Below, in pieces: positions 51,668-59,878 of a stretch of DNA of 64,000 bases (positions are counted from its first letter, which is position 1; every line of letters begins with the position of its first letter). Source of the DNA: JBDIAG01 sp047974565 (GTDB lineage: Bacteria > Actinomycetota > Actinomycetes > Actinomycetales > CAWJMD01); NCBI GenBank assembly GCA_047974565.1, contig JBKECN010000096.1:1-64000 (forward strand), read 5' to 3'. Below the pieces are notes generated by a model. It was not told the DNA's origin and did not search any database. It saw only the letters and a program-made list of their open reading frames with translations. Position numbers and translations under genes: made by a program.

Positions 51668-54511
51668 ATGACCCAGACCGCCAACACCCGCGCGCGCACC
51701 ACCAAGGAGCGTCAGGGCCTGACCATCGAGCGGGTCTTCACCACGGCGGGCCGTCACCCCTATGACGAGGTCACCTGGGAGAAGCGCGACATCGTCCAGA
51801 CGAACTGGAAGACGGGCGAGACGATCTTCGCGCAGGAGCAGGTGGAGTTCCCGGCCTTCTGGAGCGCGAACGCCTCGACGATCGTCACCACGAAGTACTT
51901 CCGCGGAGCCCTGGGCAGCGACCAGCGCGAGAGCAGCCTGCGCCAGCTCATCGACCGCGTCGTCGGCCGGTACACCGAGGCGGGGCGCGAGAATGGGTAC
52001 TTCGCCACCGAGGACGACGCCGAGGTCTTCGGTCAGGAGTTGACCTGGATGCTCGTCAACCAGATCTTCTCGTTCAACTCCCCGGTCTGGTTCAACGTCG
52101 GTACCACCAGTCCGCAACAGGTGTCGGCCTGCTTCATCCTCGCGGTCGACGACTCGATGGACTCGATCCTCAACTGGTACCGCGAGGAGGGGCTGATCTT
52201 CAAGGGTGGGTCGGGCGCAGGCCTCAACCTGTCCCGGATCCGCTCATCGAAGGAGCTCTTGCGCTCCTCGGGCGGCACTGCATCCGGGCCGGTCTCCTTC
52301 ATGCGCGGCGCCGACGCGTCTGCGGGCACCATCAAGTCCGGGGGCGCCACCCGGCGGGCGGCCAAGATGGTTGTCCTCGATGTCGACCACCCGGACATTG
52401 AGGAGTTCGTGGAGACCAAGGCGCGCGAGGAGGAGAAGATCCGGGTCCTGCGTGACGCCGGCTTCGACATGGACCTGGGTGGGCGCGACATCACCTCGGT
52501 GCAGTACCAGAATGCGAACAACTCGGTGCGGGTCAGCGACAAGTTCATGCGTGCCGTCGAGGACCAGGCAGCATTCGATCTGCGCGCTCGGATCGACGGT
52601 TCGGTCGTCGACACCGTCGACGCCAAGACCCTCTTCGACAAGATCGCCAAGGCTGCGTGGGACTGCGCCGACCCCGGCATCCAGTACGACGACACGATCA
52701 ACGACTGGCACACCACTCCCGAGAGCGGCCGGATCACCGCGTCCAACCCTTGCTCGGAGTACATGCACCTGGACAACTCCTCGTGCAACCTCGCCTCGCT
52801 CAACCTGCTGAAGTTCCTTGACGACGATGGGGACTTCAACACACAGGCATTCCTGCGCACCGTCGAGTTGGTCATCACCGCGATGGACATCTCGATCTGC
52901 TTCGCGGACTTCCCGACCGAGGCGATCGGGGACACCACCCGACGGTTCCGCCAGCTCGGTATCGGATACGCGAACTTGGGGGCCCTGCTGATGGCATGCG
53001 GGCTTGCCTATGACAGCGATGGGGGCCGGGCACTGGCCGCGTCGATCACCTCGCTGATGACCGGTACCGCCTACGCGCGCTCTGCCGAATTGGCCCAGGC
53101 TGTGGGCCCGTACGAAGGATTCGCGCGCAACGCCAAGGCTCACGCGCGGGTCATGCGCAAGCACGCCGCCGCCAACGACGCCATTCGCACCTTGCACGGG
53201 CTCGATTCGGCCGTGCACGCGGCGGCCACCCGGGCATGGGAGCGGTGCCTGGAGGTGGGATCGGCAGCCGGCTGGCGCAATGCGCAGGCCAGCGTGCTCG
53301 CGCCCACCGGCACCATCGGCTTCATGATGGACTGCGACACCACGGGGATCGAGCCGGACTTCGCGCTGGTGAAGTTCAAGAAGCTCGTGGGCGGCGGCTC
53401 GATGCAGATCGTCAACCAGACCATCCCGCGGGCCCTTGGCCGGTTGGGCTACACCGCGGAGACCGCGGAGGCGATCGTCGAGCACATCGGCGAGCACGGG
53501 CACGTGATCGACGCCCCCGGCCTCAAGCCGGAGCACTACGAGGTCTTCGACTGCGCCATCGGTGAGCGAGCCATCAAGCCGATGGGTCACGTGCGGATGA
53601 TGGCCGCCGCGCAACCGTTCCTGTCCGGGGCCATCTCCAAGACGGTGAACATGCCCGAGTCGGCCTCGGTGGAGGAGATCGCCGACATCTACCTGCAGGG
53701 GTGGAAGCTCGGGCTCAAGGCGATCGCCATCTACCGGGACAACTGCAAGGTCGGTCAGCCCCTGGGCGACGGCAAGAAGAAGGCCGAGGCCGCCCCGACG
53801 GAGAAGGTCGTCGAGGTCCACCGGCCCAAGCGGACCAGGCTGCCCAAGTCCCGTCCCTCGATCACCACCTCGTTCTCCGTGGGCGGTGCCGAGGGCTACA
53901 TGACCGCCGGGTCCTACCCCGACGACGGTCTGGGTGAGGTCTTCCTCAAGCTCGGTAAGCAAGGGTCCACCCTCGCCGGGGTGATGGATGCCTTCTCGAT
54001 CGCGCTGTCCATCGCGCTCCAGTACGGCGTGCCCCTGGAGACGTACGTGGAGAAGTTCACCAACATGAGGTTTGAGCCGGCCGGCATGACCGACGACCCG
54101 GACGTGCGGATGTCCTCCTCGCTGATGGACTACGTCTTCCGTCGGCTCGCCCTGGACTACCTCGACTTCGACACGCGCGCGGCCTACGGCATCTACACCG
54201 CCGCCGAGCGCACCCGTCAGGTCGAGACGGGTTCCTACCTGCCTGCGGACGAGGAGACCCCCGAGGAAAGCGCCGACTCGGTGCGCTCCGGCCACGGCGA
54301 CGACCCGGCGCCAGCCGGCCGACAGCAGACCCAGTCGCCGGCCGAGCCGAAGGAGCCGGCCCGGCAGGTGCACTCCTCGGCGGAACTGCTCGAGGTCATC
54401 CAGGGGCGCGAGTCGGACGCTCCGATGTGCTTCACCTGCGGGACGAAGATGCGCCCGGCGGGTAGTTGCCACGTCTGCGAGGGCTGCGGCAGCACCAGCG
54501 GCTGCAGCTGA
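51668..54511 (+). CDS. nrdJ: Vitamin B12-dependent (class II) ribonucleotide reductase
   Basis: A 947-residue adenosylcobalamin-dependent enzyme that reduces ribonucleotides to deoxyribonucleotides without oxygen. The N-terminal reducing Cys is in VSACFILAVDDSMDS, and the radical-site region is NPCSEYMHLDNSSCNLASLNL. The C-terminus carries a four-Cys tail (CFTCGTKMRPAGSCHVCEGCG) that re-reduces the active site. Between them is the usual linker and an acidic low-complexity stretch. The ATG at 51668 has GGAGAGGGG upstream. It is next to its repressor gene nrdR but behind a terminator. No class I genes are seen here. Confidence 0.96.
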   Translation: MTQTANTRARTTKERQGLTIERVFTTAGRHPYDEVTWEKRDIVQTNWKTGETIFAQEQVEFPAFWSANASTIVTTKYFRGALGSDQRESSLRQLIDRVVGRYTEAGRENGYFATEDDAEVFGQELTWMLVNQIFSFNSPVWFNVGTTSPQQVSACFILAVDDSMDSILNWYREEGLIFKGGSGAGLNLSRIRSSKELLRSSGGTASGPVSFMRGADASAGTIKSGGATRRAAKMVVLDVDHPDIEEFVETKAREEEKIRVLRDAGFDMDLGGRDITSVQYQNANNSVRVSDKFMRAVEDQAAFDLRARIDGSVVDTVDAKTLFDKIAKAAWDCADPGIQYDDTINDWHTTPESGRITASNPCSEYMHLDNSSCNLASLNLLKFLDDDGDFNTQAFLRTVELVITAMDISICFADFPTEAIGDTTRRFRQLGIGYANLGALLMACGLAYDSDGGRALAASITSLMTGTAYARSAELAQAVGPYEGFARNAKAHARVMRKHAAANDAIRTLHGLDSAVHAAATRAWERCLEVGSAAGWRNAQASVLAPTGTIGFMMDCDTTGIEPDFALVKFKKLVGGGSMQIVNQTIPRALGRLGYTAETAEAIVEHIGEHGHVIDAPGLKPEHYEVFDCAIGERAIKPMGHVRMMAAAQPFLSGAISKTVNMPESASVEEIADIYLQGWKLGLKAIAIYRDNCKVGQPLGDGKKKAEAAPTEKVVEVHRPKRTRLPKSRPSITTSFSVGGAEGYMTAGSYPDDGLGEVFLKLGKQGSTLAGVMDAFSIALSIALQYGVPLETYVEKFTNMRFEPAGMTDDPDVRMSSSLMDYVFRRLALDYLDFDTRAAYGIYTAAERTRQVETGSYLPADEETPEESADSVRSGHGDDPAPAGRQQTQSPAEPKEPARQVHSSAELLEVIQGRESDAPMCFTCGTKMRPAGSCHVCEGCGSTSGCS

Positions 54512-54517
54512 TGCAAG

Positions 54518-54589
54518 TTCTCACTGAAATGTCGCTAGATTCTCACGAAATGTCAGTGCTTTCTCACTGAAATGTCAGTGGGTTCTCAC
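54518..54589. repeat. Four short direct repeats of TTCTCAC(TG)AAATGTCAGTG type
   Basis: Copies begin at 54518, 54540, 54561 and 54583, 21-22 bp apart; the last is only TTCTCAC. The third copy contains CACTGA-AATG-TCAGTG, an inverted repeat. It starts six nt after the nrdJ stop. The composition is much more AT-rich than the surroundings. Such words are seen at ends of mobile elements, but no transposase is adjacent. Confidence 0.85.
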
Positions 54590-54644
54590 GTCGCGACGGG
54601 GTGAAACCCGTTGCGGGAGAACGGTTCGGTGCGTCCGTCAACTC

Positions 54645-54671
54645 GTGAGAACCGGAACGACAACTGTATGA
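54645..54671. repeat. Left copy of 27-bp imperfect direct repeat
   Basis: Shares the 13-bp core GGAACGACAACTG, plus flanking GTGAGA and ATGA, with 56282-56308. It marks the left edge of the scar region. Confidence 0.7.
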
Positions 54672-54711
54672 CGACTTCCCCGGTCCGCACCATTCGGGCC
54701 GGGGTTGTCGT
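54671..54711 (+). terminator. Terminator hairpin after nrdJ
   Basis: ACGAC/GTCGT, CCCCGG/CCGGGG and CCG/CGG stack into one long stem (54671-54687 with 54695-54711) interrupted by a 2-nt mismatch, with a 7-nt loop. It serves nrdJ and possibly the convergent minus-strand frame. Confidence 0.6.
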
Positions 54712-54722
54712 CGTCTATGGGG

Positions 54723-55091
54723 TCAGTCGATCGTGAGGCAGTAGAGGGTGTCTGCCGACAGGGGTGTTCGGTTGGTACTGCGCGGCGGGTCGAGCGCGCC
54801 GCGGTTGGTGAGAGCGGCCACCTGTACCTGGTCGTTGTTGCCGAGTTCGCGCGTGGACAGGGTGCCCTTGTACGCGCGGTAGAGGGTGAGGGCTGCGCTG
54901 AGGTTGAGGTCCTTATGCGCGTCGCGGAGGCGGGCGAGGCGTGCTTGCGCGTCGTCGTAGTTCGTGTCCGTGCCGCGGGCCAGCAGGACAGAGGCGTTCT
55001 GACCTTGGACGATCGTGAAGCCGAGCGCGGCGAACGTGGGACGAAGGGCATCGATGTCCGCGCGGAGCTCGTGCAGGGCGACGCCGAGCAC
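54723..55091 (-). pseudogene. Truncated hypothetical reading frame in scar region
   Basis: About 122 residues, possibly from GTG 55091, with GFTIVQGQNASVLLARG, YDDAQARLARLRDAHKDLNL and LYRAYKGTLSTRELGNNDQ. It looks like the C-terminal part of a larger protein because no good start or ribosome binding site is present. No family was recognised. Its head meets the head of the plus-strand fragment at about 55100-55135. Confidence 0.45.
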
Positions 55092-55134
55092 CGCGCACAG
55101 TGATCCTCGGAGATGTGGCGGTCGCTGGTGGTGA

Positions 55135-55566
55135 GATCCTTTCGTCTGCCCGCCCGACGAGTTCGGCGGCAACAAGGTCCAGTTCGGGTTTATGGCCGAT
55201 CCGGTCACGCCGCTCTACATGGCGACCCGCCTGTGGACGCGGGTTCTCCCCACCGCGTTCTGGGGTCGCGAGGTCACTGTCGCGCTCGATGAGCTCGTGG
55301 AAGCCGTACGCGAGCAGCACGAGGGCTACGGCAAGACCGCCGAAGTGCGGCGCGGCATGGAGGTCCTCGTCGCCGCCGGCCTCGCCAAACAGGCAGACGG
55401 GAAGGACGCGTGGACCGTCACCCGCCAGAGCCTGCGCCGCAGCGACAAGGACGTGGCCTCCGCCATCGCCGAACGAATCCGCAGGAACGCCGCGCCGCCC
55501 CCAGCTCTGCCGGCGCGCCGGCCACGGAAGACGACCCCCGGCGACGGCCAAGCAACCCTGTTCTAG
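55135..55566 (+). pseudogene. 5'-truncated hypothetical gene fragment
   Basis: The frame is open from 55135, right after a TGA at 55132-55134, and begins mid-protein: DPFVCPPDEFGGNKVQFGF. The ATG at 55192 lies inside apparently conserved sequence and has no ribosome binding site. The remaining 125-144 residues resemble a winged-helix or helical C-terminus (VALDELVEAVREQHEGYG, RRGMEVLVAAGLA). No family was recognised. The 5' end was probably lost with an insertion or deletion. Confidence 0.45.
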
Positions 55567-55601
55567 CCCCCTGCGGCGGTAGTCGCTGCCCAGCCTGCGA
55601 T

Positions 55602-56183
55602 CTATCCAGGTTGTGTTGGGTGTTGGCCTCGAACGTGTACCACGCGGTCCGGTTCGCCCAGTCCTTCGGTCTGTATCCATCCCTTGCCTCGTTCAAACCC
55701 CGCCGCCTTCAGTCGGGCTTCCTGTCCGCGGGGTGCCCAGTCGCTGCGGTACATCTGGGCCAGGCGTTCGCCTGTGTCTTGGAAGAGGTAGCAGTCGGCG
55801 TAGACGCGACCGCGGTGTAGCCATTCATGTCTCACGACCGGTCGGTCTGCGTATCGCTTGAGGAGGGCGGCTCCGTGCTCAGCCATCGCAGCGGGAGTCC
55901 CAGTCACCCGGAAGCCGTCCGCTGTGGGGCTGGGAGGAAAACTGCGGTCGTGAACGCTGATGCGATCACCGATCAAGTCGCTCCGTGTGAGTTTCAGTCC
56001 AACGTTGGCGAGAGCTACTTCCGGCGCGTCGACGTCGAGCACCACGGTCAGCTCGTCCTCGCTCCACTCGACGACGTAGGGGCGAAGTCGATCACCGAGA
56101 CGCATCCTTAGCGCCGCCAGGAACTCCGTCTGCTGTCCCGAGAGGGGCTCGTCCTCCAGTTCGAAGTAGGTGCGGTCGTCCAC
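55602..56183 (-). CDS. Conserved hypothetical protein
   Basis: A 193-residue soluble protein from GTG 56183, which is 6 nt from TACCGT on the minus strand, a leaderless promoter like those of core genes. It begins VDDRTYFELEDEPLSGQQ, then MRLGDRLRPYVVEWSEDELTVVLDVDA and a Trp-rich C-terminus (RHEWLHRGRVYADCYLF, MYRSDWAPRG). No family or catalytic motif was recognised. Its clean promoter suggests a functional gene, unlike its fragmentary neighbours, although it lies between the two direct repeats. Confidence 0.6.
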   Translation of the reverse strand: MDDRTYFELEDEPLSGQQTEFLAALRMRLGDRLRPYVVEWSEDELTVVLDVDAPEVALANVGLKLTRSDLIGDRISVHDRSFPPSPTADGFRVTGTPAAMAEHGAALLKRYADRPVVRHEWLHRGRVYADCYLFQDTGERLAQMYRSDWAPRGQEARLKAAGFERGKGWIQTEGLGEPDRVVHVRGQHPTQPG

Positions 56184-56281
56184 CCGCCCACGGTATCCGC
56201 CACGATGGACGGCTGCTCGCCGTTTCCCCTCCGTGCCCGCTCGACACGGTGCGCTCGGCGGGACCCCTCGGTGACAGCGAA

Positions 56282-56308
56282 GTGAGACCTGGAACGACAA
56301 CTGGATGA
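56282..56308. repeat. Right copy of 27-bp imperfect direct repeat
   Basis: The core GGAACGACAACTG at 56291-56303 repeats 54654-54666 in the same orientation, 1637 bp apart. It is followed by GATGAGAACTGACAG, which echoes the TTCTCAC/TGTCAG words of the left-hand array in inverse orientation. Confidence 0.7.
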
Positions 56309-56469
56309 GAACTGACAGTTGATCGCACCCGTCGACGATCCCGCGCGACATCCAGCGGGCGGTCGATCCCGGGTGTGGGATGGGCTGATGCCCCGCACCG
56401 GGTTCAAAGCGTGACAAGATCACGGCTCGCGCACGATTCCTGCTCGACACCGATTGAGGAGCCGCCTGG

Positions 56470-57684
56470 ATGGATGTCGCCGAGTTCGACCTCGACCGGA
56501 GTGTGCAACGGGCGTGGTCCAGCTTCCGCCGACGCCTGGCCGACGTGCTCGACGGCCTGGGCGTAGACGAGGTACTGCACATCGAGGCGAGCGCGCTCGA
56601 GGAGAACCCCGGAGCGGCGCCATACCTCGAAGCGGTCGCCACGCCCGACGCGGTGCACGCCGAGATCTCCGGCAACGGCGAACTCGATGAGCGCGATCAA
56701 CTCAGCGACACGATGACTGCGGCGTTGGTGCGGCTCGGTTGGCAGGTTCCCGACGGCAACGCCGTCAACTTCAGTTGTGACATGCCGCGAGACGACGTCG
56801 ACCGCTTGGCGGCGATGGGTGCGGCAGCCTTCCGGGATGTCTGGTCCGTGCCGCACCCGACATTCCTCGAGGCAGGGTCCTTCAACAGCGCGCTGGGCAT
56901 CACACGGGACAGCCCGTCCAGCCAGCGGAGCCTGCGCGGGTCCGGCGACCGGGAGCACATCCAGCAGTTGGTGGACGAGGCCCTCGCGCGGTACCTGGGC
57001 CAGCCTCCGCACAAAGACAGTGACGGCGACATCCCGATCCGCTCGGGCAGTGCCCTGGTCTTCATCCGCGTCCTGGAGGACGAACCCCTCGTGGAGTTGA
57101 AGTCTCCCTTGGTGGTCGATATCGCCGGACGCACCCGGGCCGCCGAGGTGGTGGCCGATCTGAACGCCACCTGGCGGCAGGCGAAGTTCGTCCTGGTGCG
57201 GGACGTGGTGGTGCTCTTGCTGGAGCTGCCCACGACCCCCTTCATCGCCGAACATCTCATCGAGTCACTGGCCCTGGTGTCCCGGCTCGCTGACGATCTG
57301 GACAACGAACTCGCTGAACGGCTCGGTGGACGGTTGCCCTTCGCCGAACCCGGCTCCGCACTCGACCTCCCGGCAGTCGCCACCGAACGCACCAACACCG
57401 ATGACCTGCCTGCGGAATTGGTGAGTCTGCTGCACCTGGGCGGTGCCGATTCCACCCTCACCGCCGAGGAGGTCGCACGCATCTGCGGCACCGACCGCGA
57501 CCGCATCCTCGACTTGCTGCGGATCGCCTCGGCCCAGGAGGTCGCCTGGCGCCACGGAGCCGAGATGGCGCGGCTGGATGGCGAAGCCGAGCGGGCGCTG
57601 CGCAACGACGCGGAAGCTCTCACCTGGCAGGACACGGTCGAGCGGCTGCGTGCCGCGCTGCGGTTCGTGCTCACCTCGCGGTAG
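56470..57684 (+). CDS. YbjN/type III chaperone-like domain protein
   Basis: A 404-residue acidic cytoplasmic protein. Two segments resemble the YbjN / tetratricopeptide-free secretion-chaperone fold common in actinobacteria: a first half with LADVLDGLGVDEVLHIEAS, and a second with SALVFIRVLEDEPLVELKS, VVADLNATWRQAKFVLVRD and LIESLALVSRLADDLDNELAERLGG. A short helical C-terminus (EEVARICGTDRDRILDLLRIA) resembles a helix-turn-helix. The ATG at 56470 follows GAGGAG. Function unknown; members are thought to act as chaperone-like or regulatory partners. It converges with the PP2C gene. Confidence 0.7.
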   Translation: MDVAEFDLDRSVQRAWSSFRRRLADVLDGLGVDEVLHIEASALEENPGAAPYLEAVATPDAVHAEISGNGELDERDQLSDTMTAALVRLGWQVPDGNAVNFSCDMPRDDVDRLAAMGAAAFRDVWSVPHPTFLEAGSFNSALGITRDSPSSQRSLRGSGDREHIQQLVDEALARYLGQPPHKDSDGDIPIRSGSALVFIRVLEDEPLVELKSPLVVDIAGRTRAAEVVADLNATWRQAKFVLVRDVVVLLLELPTTPFIAEHLIESLALVSRLADDLDNELAERLGGRLPFAEPGSALDLPAVATERTNTDDLPAELVSLLHLGGADSTLTAEEVARICGTDRDRILDLLRIASAQEVAWRHGAEMARLDGEAERALRNDAEALTWQDTVERLRAALRFVLTSR

Positions 57685-57700
57685 CCGCGGTAGCCCGCGG
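57685..57700. terminator. Short hairpin after YbjN-like gene
   Basis: CCGCGG (57685-57690) and CCGCGG (57695-57700) form a 6-bp stem with a TAGC loop directly after the stop codon, between convergent genes. Weak. Confidence 0.35.
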
Positions 57701-57885
57701 CATGGTGTTGGCTCGGCGCGTGCCCGGGGTGTGCAAGCCGCCGCGAGCAGGTGCTGGCGGGGTGGGCGAAGGGGGACGTGCGAACCGTGACCTCGTTCGG
57801 CAAGTCCGCGTCGGGTCGAGGACGACGCAGCCGGACGCCCGGCCGGGGCTTTGCGGAGGAGTGCGAGGCTCCAGGGACCCGCGCG

Positions 57886-58629
57886 CTATTCGCCGGGCAG
57901 GTCGACCAGCACGACGGTGACGTTGTCGCTGCCGCCCGCGTCCAACGCCGCAGCCACGAGCGCATCGGCTGCCTCGGACAAGTCCGGCAAGGCCAGGAGC
58001 GTGGCGATCTCGGCGTCGTCGATCTCGGCATTGAGCCCGTCCGAGCACAGCAGCAGCCTGGCAGGCCCCGATGCCGAGGCCACGTGCGGCAACCCCTCGA
58101 AGGGTTGGTCGGCCAGGATCGCTCTGGTCAGCATGAACTGGCCGGGGTGCGTGCGCGCCTGCTCCGCGGTCAACTCACCGGCAGCCAACAGTTCCTCGGC
58201 GAAATTGTCGTCGCGTACCAGTGGTCGAAGTCCGTCGGCGTCAAGCAGGTAGGCACGAGAGTCTCCGACGCTGCCCACATGAACGACGTTGGCCGGCGCG
58301 TCTCGATAGGCCGCCACGAGGGTGGTACCCATCGACCGCAGGCCACGGCGTTGCCCGCCGTGCTCGCTGACGGCGAGTTGGGCCAAGGCGAAGGCCCGGA
58401 CGATGACCTGGACCGCAGAGGCGCCTGCCTGACGGGCACGCATCGACTCTGCGGCGGCCTCGACGGCGATCCTGGCAGCCACCTCTCCACCGGGGTGCCC
58501 ACCCAGTCCGTCAGCCACGAGCCAGGTGTCGGGGAAGACCGCGTAGGCGTCCTCGTTGCCCGAGCGTTGCAGGCCCGTGTCAGTGCGGGCCTGCGAGGGC
58601 CAGGCGTCATCCTGGGGGCCGTTGTCCAT
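57886..58629 (-). CDS. PP2C-family Ser/Thr protein phosphatase
   Basis: A 247-residue metal-dependent phosphatase with the metal-binding Asp motifs: SGNEDAYAV, LVADGLGGHPGGEVAA, GSVGDSRAYLL, LLCSDGLN and GGSDNVTVVLVD. There is no membrane segment. It probably removes phosphates placed by Hanks-type kinases, but no kinase gene is in the window, unlike the usual pstP-pknAB cluster, so this is an extra phosphatase. The ATG at 58629 is 6 nt from CACAAT on the minus strand. Confidence 0.92.
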   Translation of the reverse strand: MDNGPQDDAWPSQARTDTGLQRSGNEDAYAVFPDTWLVADGLGGHPGGEVAARIAVEAAAESMRARQAGASAVQVIVRAFALAQLAVSEHGGQRRGLRSMGTTLVAAYRDAPANVVHVGSVGDSRAYLLDADGLRPLVRDDNFAEELLAAGELTAEQARTHPGQFMLTRAILADQPFEGLPHVASASGPARLLLCSDGLNAEIDDAEIATLLALPDLSEAADALVAAALDAGGSDNVTVVLVDLPGE

Positions 58630-59280
58630 CGCACTATTGTGTCTGCCCGGCCACCCGCGAGGCCAACTCGTCGCGTGGCCCATGCGACACCGCGGTTCGA
58701 CAGGGCGCGTCCCTTCGAGTGAGTGGTCCCGCCAGGACGACCGTGCGGCGTCGCTCGCAAGTCCGGATGGCCCTCTCCCGCCGCTCCAGTGCCCACCGGG
58801 ACTCCTCGACGGTCAACAAATATGTCCCGTCGACTCAAGTCCGGACAACGGATTCCGAGGGTATCTGCGGCAGGCGCAGAGGGAATCTGCCTGGGTCGGG
58901 GGACCAGGCAGATTCCCGCGCCGCCACTCCTCTGCTTCCCGCGCCCCTCGGCTTCCCGCGCCCCCTCCTTCGCCTTGCGCCGCTGCTGCGCTCCTTGCCG
59001 CGCCGCCATGCTTCCCCGCGCCACTCTGCTTCCCCGCGCCACGCTGCTTCCCCGCGCCACTCTGCTTCCCCGCGCCTCTGCTTGCCCGCGCCTCTGCTTG
59101 CCGCGGTCCCCTCCCTCTCCCTGCGCCGCTGCGCTCCATCCCGCGCCGCCATGCTCCCTCCCAGGCTGCCCAACCGCCGCGGACGACGAGCCGAAAGAGA
59201 CATTCCTCGCGTCGAAGGCATCCGCATGCGACCCTGGTAGGACCCACCACGCCGGTGGGACGCCGGACGGGAGGGCTGAG
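58630..59280. repeat. Repeat-rich divergent intergenic region
   Basis: 651 nt between divergent genes. It holds a perfect 14-bp inverted repeat (58881-58894 with 58904-58917, 9-nt loop) and a pyrimidine/GC-rich minisatellite: degenerate GCTTCCCGCGCCCC units near 58935-58970, 18-bp units CTTCCCCGCGCCACTCTG at 59011, 59029 and 59047, then 16-bp versions to about 59106. Several frames are open because the units are 18 bp, but none looks coding. Confidence 0.85.
58881..58917. other. Perfect 14-bp inverted repeat (hairpin)
   Basis: GGGAATCTGCCTGG and its exact complement flank a 9-nt loop. A terminator is unexpected here since both flanking genes point away; it could be a protein site, a small RNA end or repeat-associated. 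Confidence 0.7.
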
Positions 59281-59757
59281 ATGTCATGGATCAGTGAGAA
59301 CGCCGCCCTGGCATGGCTGGCGGCCGCCTTGGTTCTCGGAGTTCTCGAGGTGCTCACCCTCGACCTGTTCTTCGTCATGCTGGCCGGCGGCGCGCTCGCC
59401 GGGGCACTGGCCTCGGCCCTCAACGCGCCGATCGCCGTCAGCGTGGGCGTGGCGGTCGTCGTCGCGCTCCTGCTGGTCGTCGCACTGCGGCCGATGCTGT
59501 TGCGCAGTCTGCGCTCCAGCCAGGCCCGGCCGAGTGGAACCGCAGCCCTCGTCGGGCGCACCGCCGAAGTGATCGAGACCGTCGACGACCGCTCCGGACT
59601 GGTCAAACTGGCAGGGGAGACCTGGACCGCCCGGGTCGCCGATGACGGGGTGCTCCCGGCCGGCACCCAAGCGGTCGTCGTGCGGATCGACGGGGCCACG
59701 GCCGTGGTCGAGGGGGCGCCGAACCAGGCACCGACCCGGCACCCCTATGGCCCCTGA
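59281..59757 (+). CDS. NfeD-like membrane protein
   Basis: A 158-residue protein with two to three transmembrane helices (about residues 8-70) and a C-terminal OB-fold (ALVGRTAEVIETV, SGLVKLAGETWTARV, GTQAVVVRIDGATAVVE), the short NfeD1b layout. The ATG at 59281 follows GGGAGGG. NfeD proteins partner SPFH proteins in membrane microdomains, and an SPFH gene follows after 121 nt, so the pair probably works together. Confidence 0.9.
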   Translation: MSWISENAALAWLAAALVLGVLEVLTLDLFFVMLAGGALAGALASALNAPIAVSVGVAVVVALLLVVALRPMLLRSLRSSQARPSGTAALVGRTAEVIETVDDRSGLVKLAGETWTARVADDGVLPAGTQAVVVRIDGATAVVEGAPNQAPTRHPYGP

Positions 59758-59878
59758 CACCCGCCGCCCCGACGCACACAGCCCCCTGACGGCACCGACA
59801 CACCGCCCAGCCGTCCCCGCCACTCATCGAAACGCCGATTAGGGTCGGAACCGGAACTCCGACGCGAAGGAGCATGAA

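Noticed and set aside
52244..54472. 742-codon minus-strand frame
   Set aside because: Antisense to nrdJ, His/Leu/Gly-rich with no recognisable domain.
54518..54589. Possible CRISPR or integron attC array
   Set aside because: Repeats of about 20 bp are nearly contiguous and there is no integrase or cas gene.
54723..55566. Intact toxin-antitoxin or restriction gene pair
   Set aside because: Both frames lack credible N-termini and no toxin, antitoxin, nuclease or methylase motif is visible.
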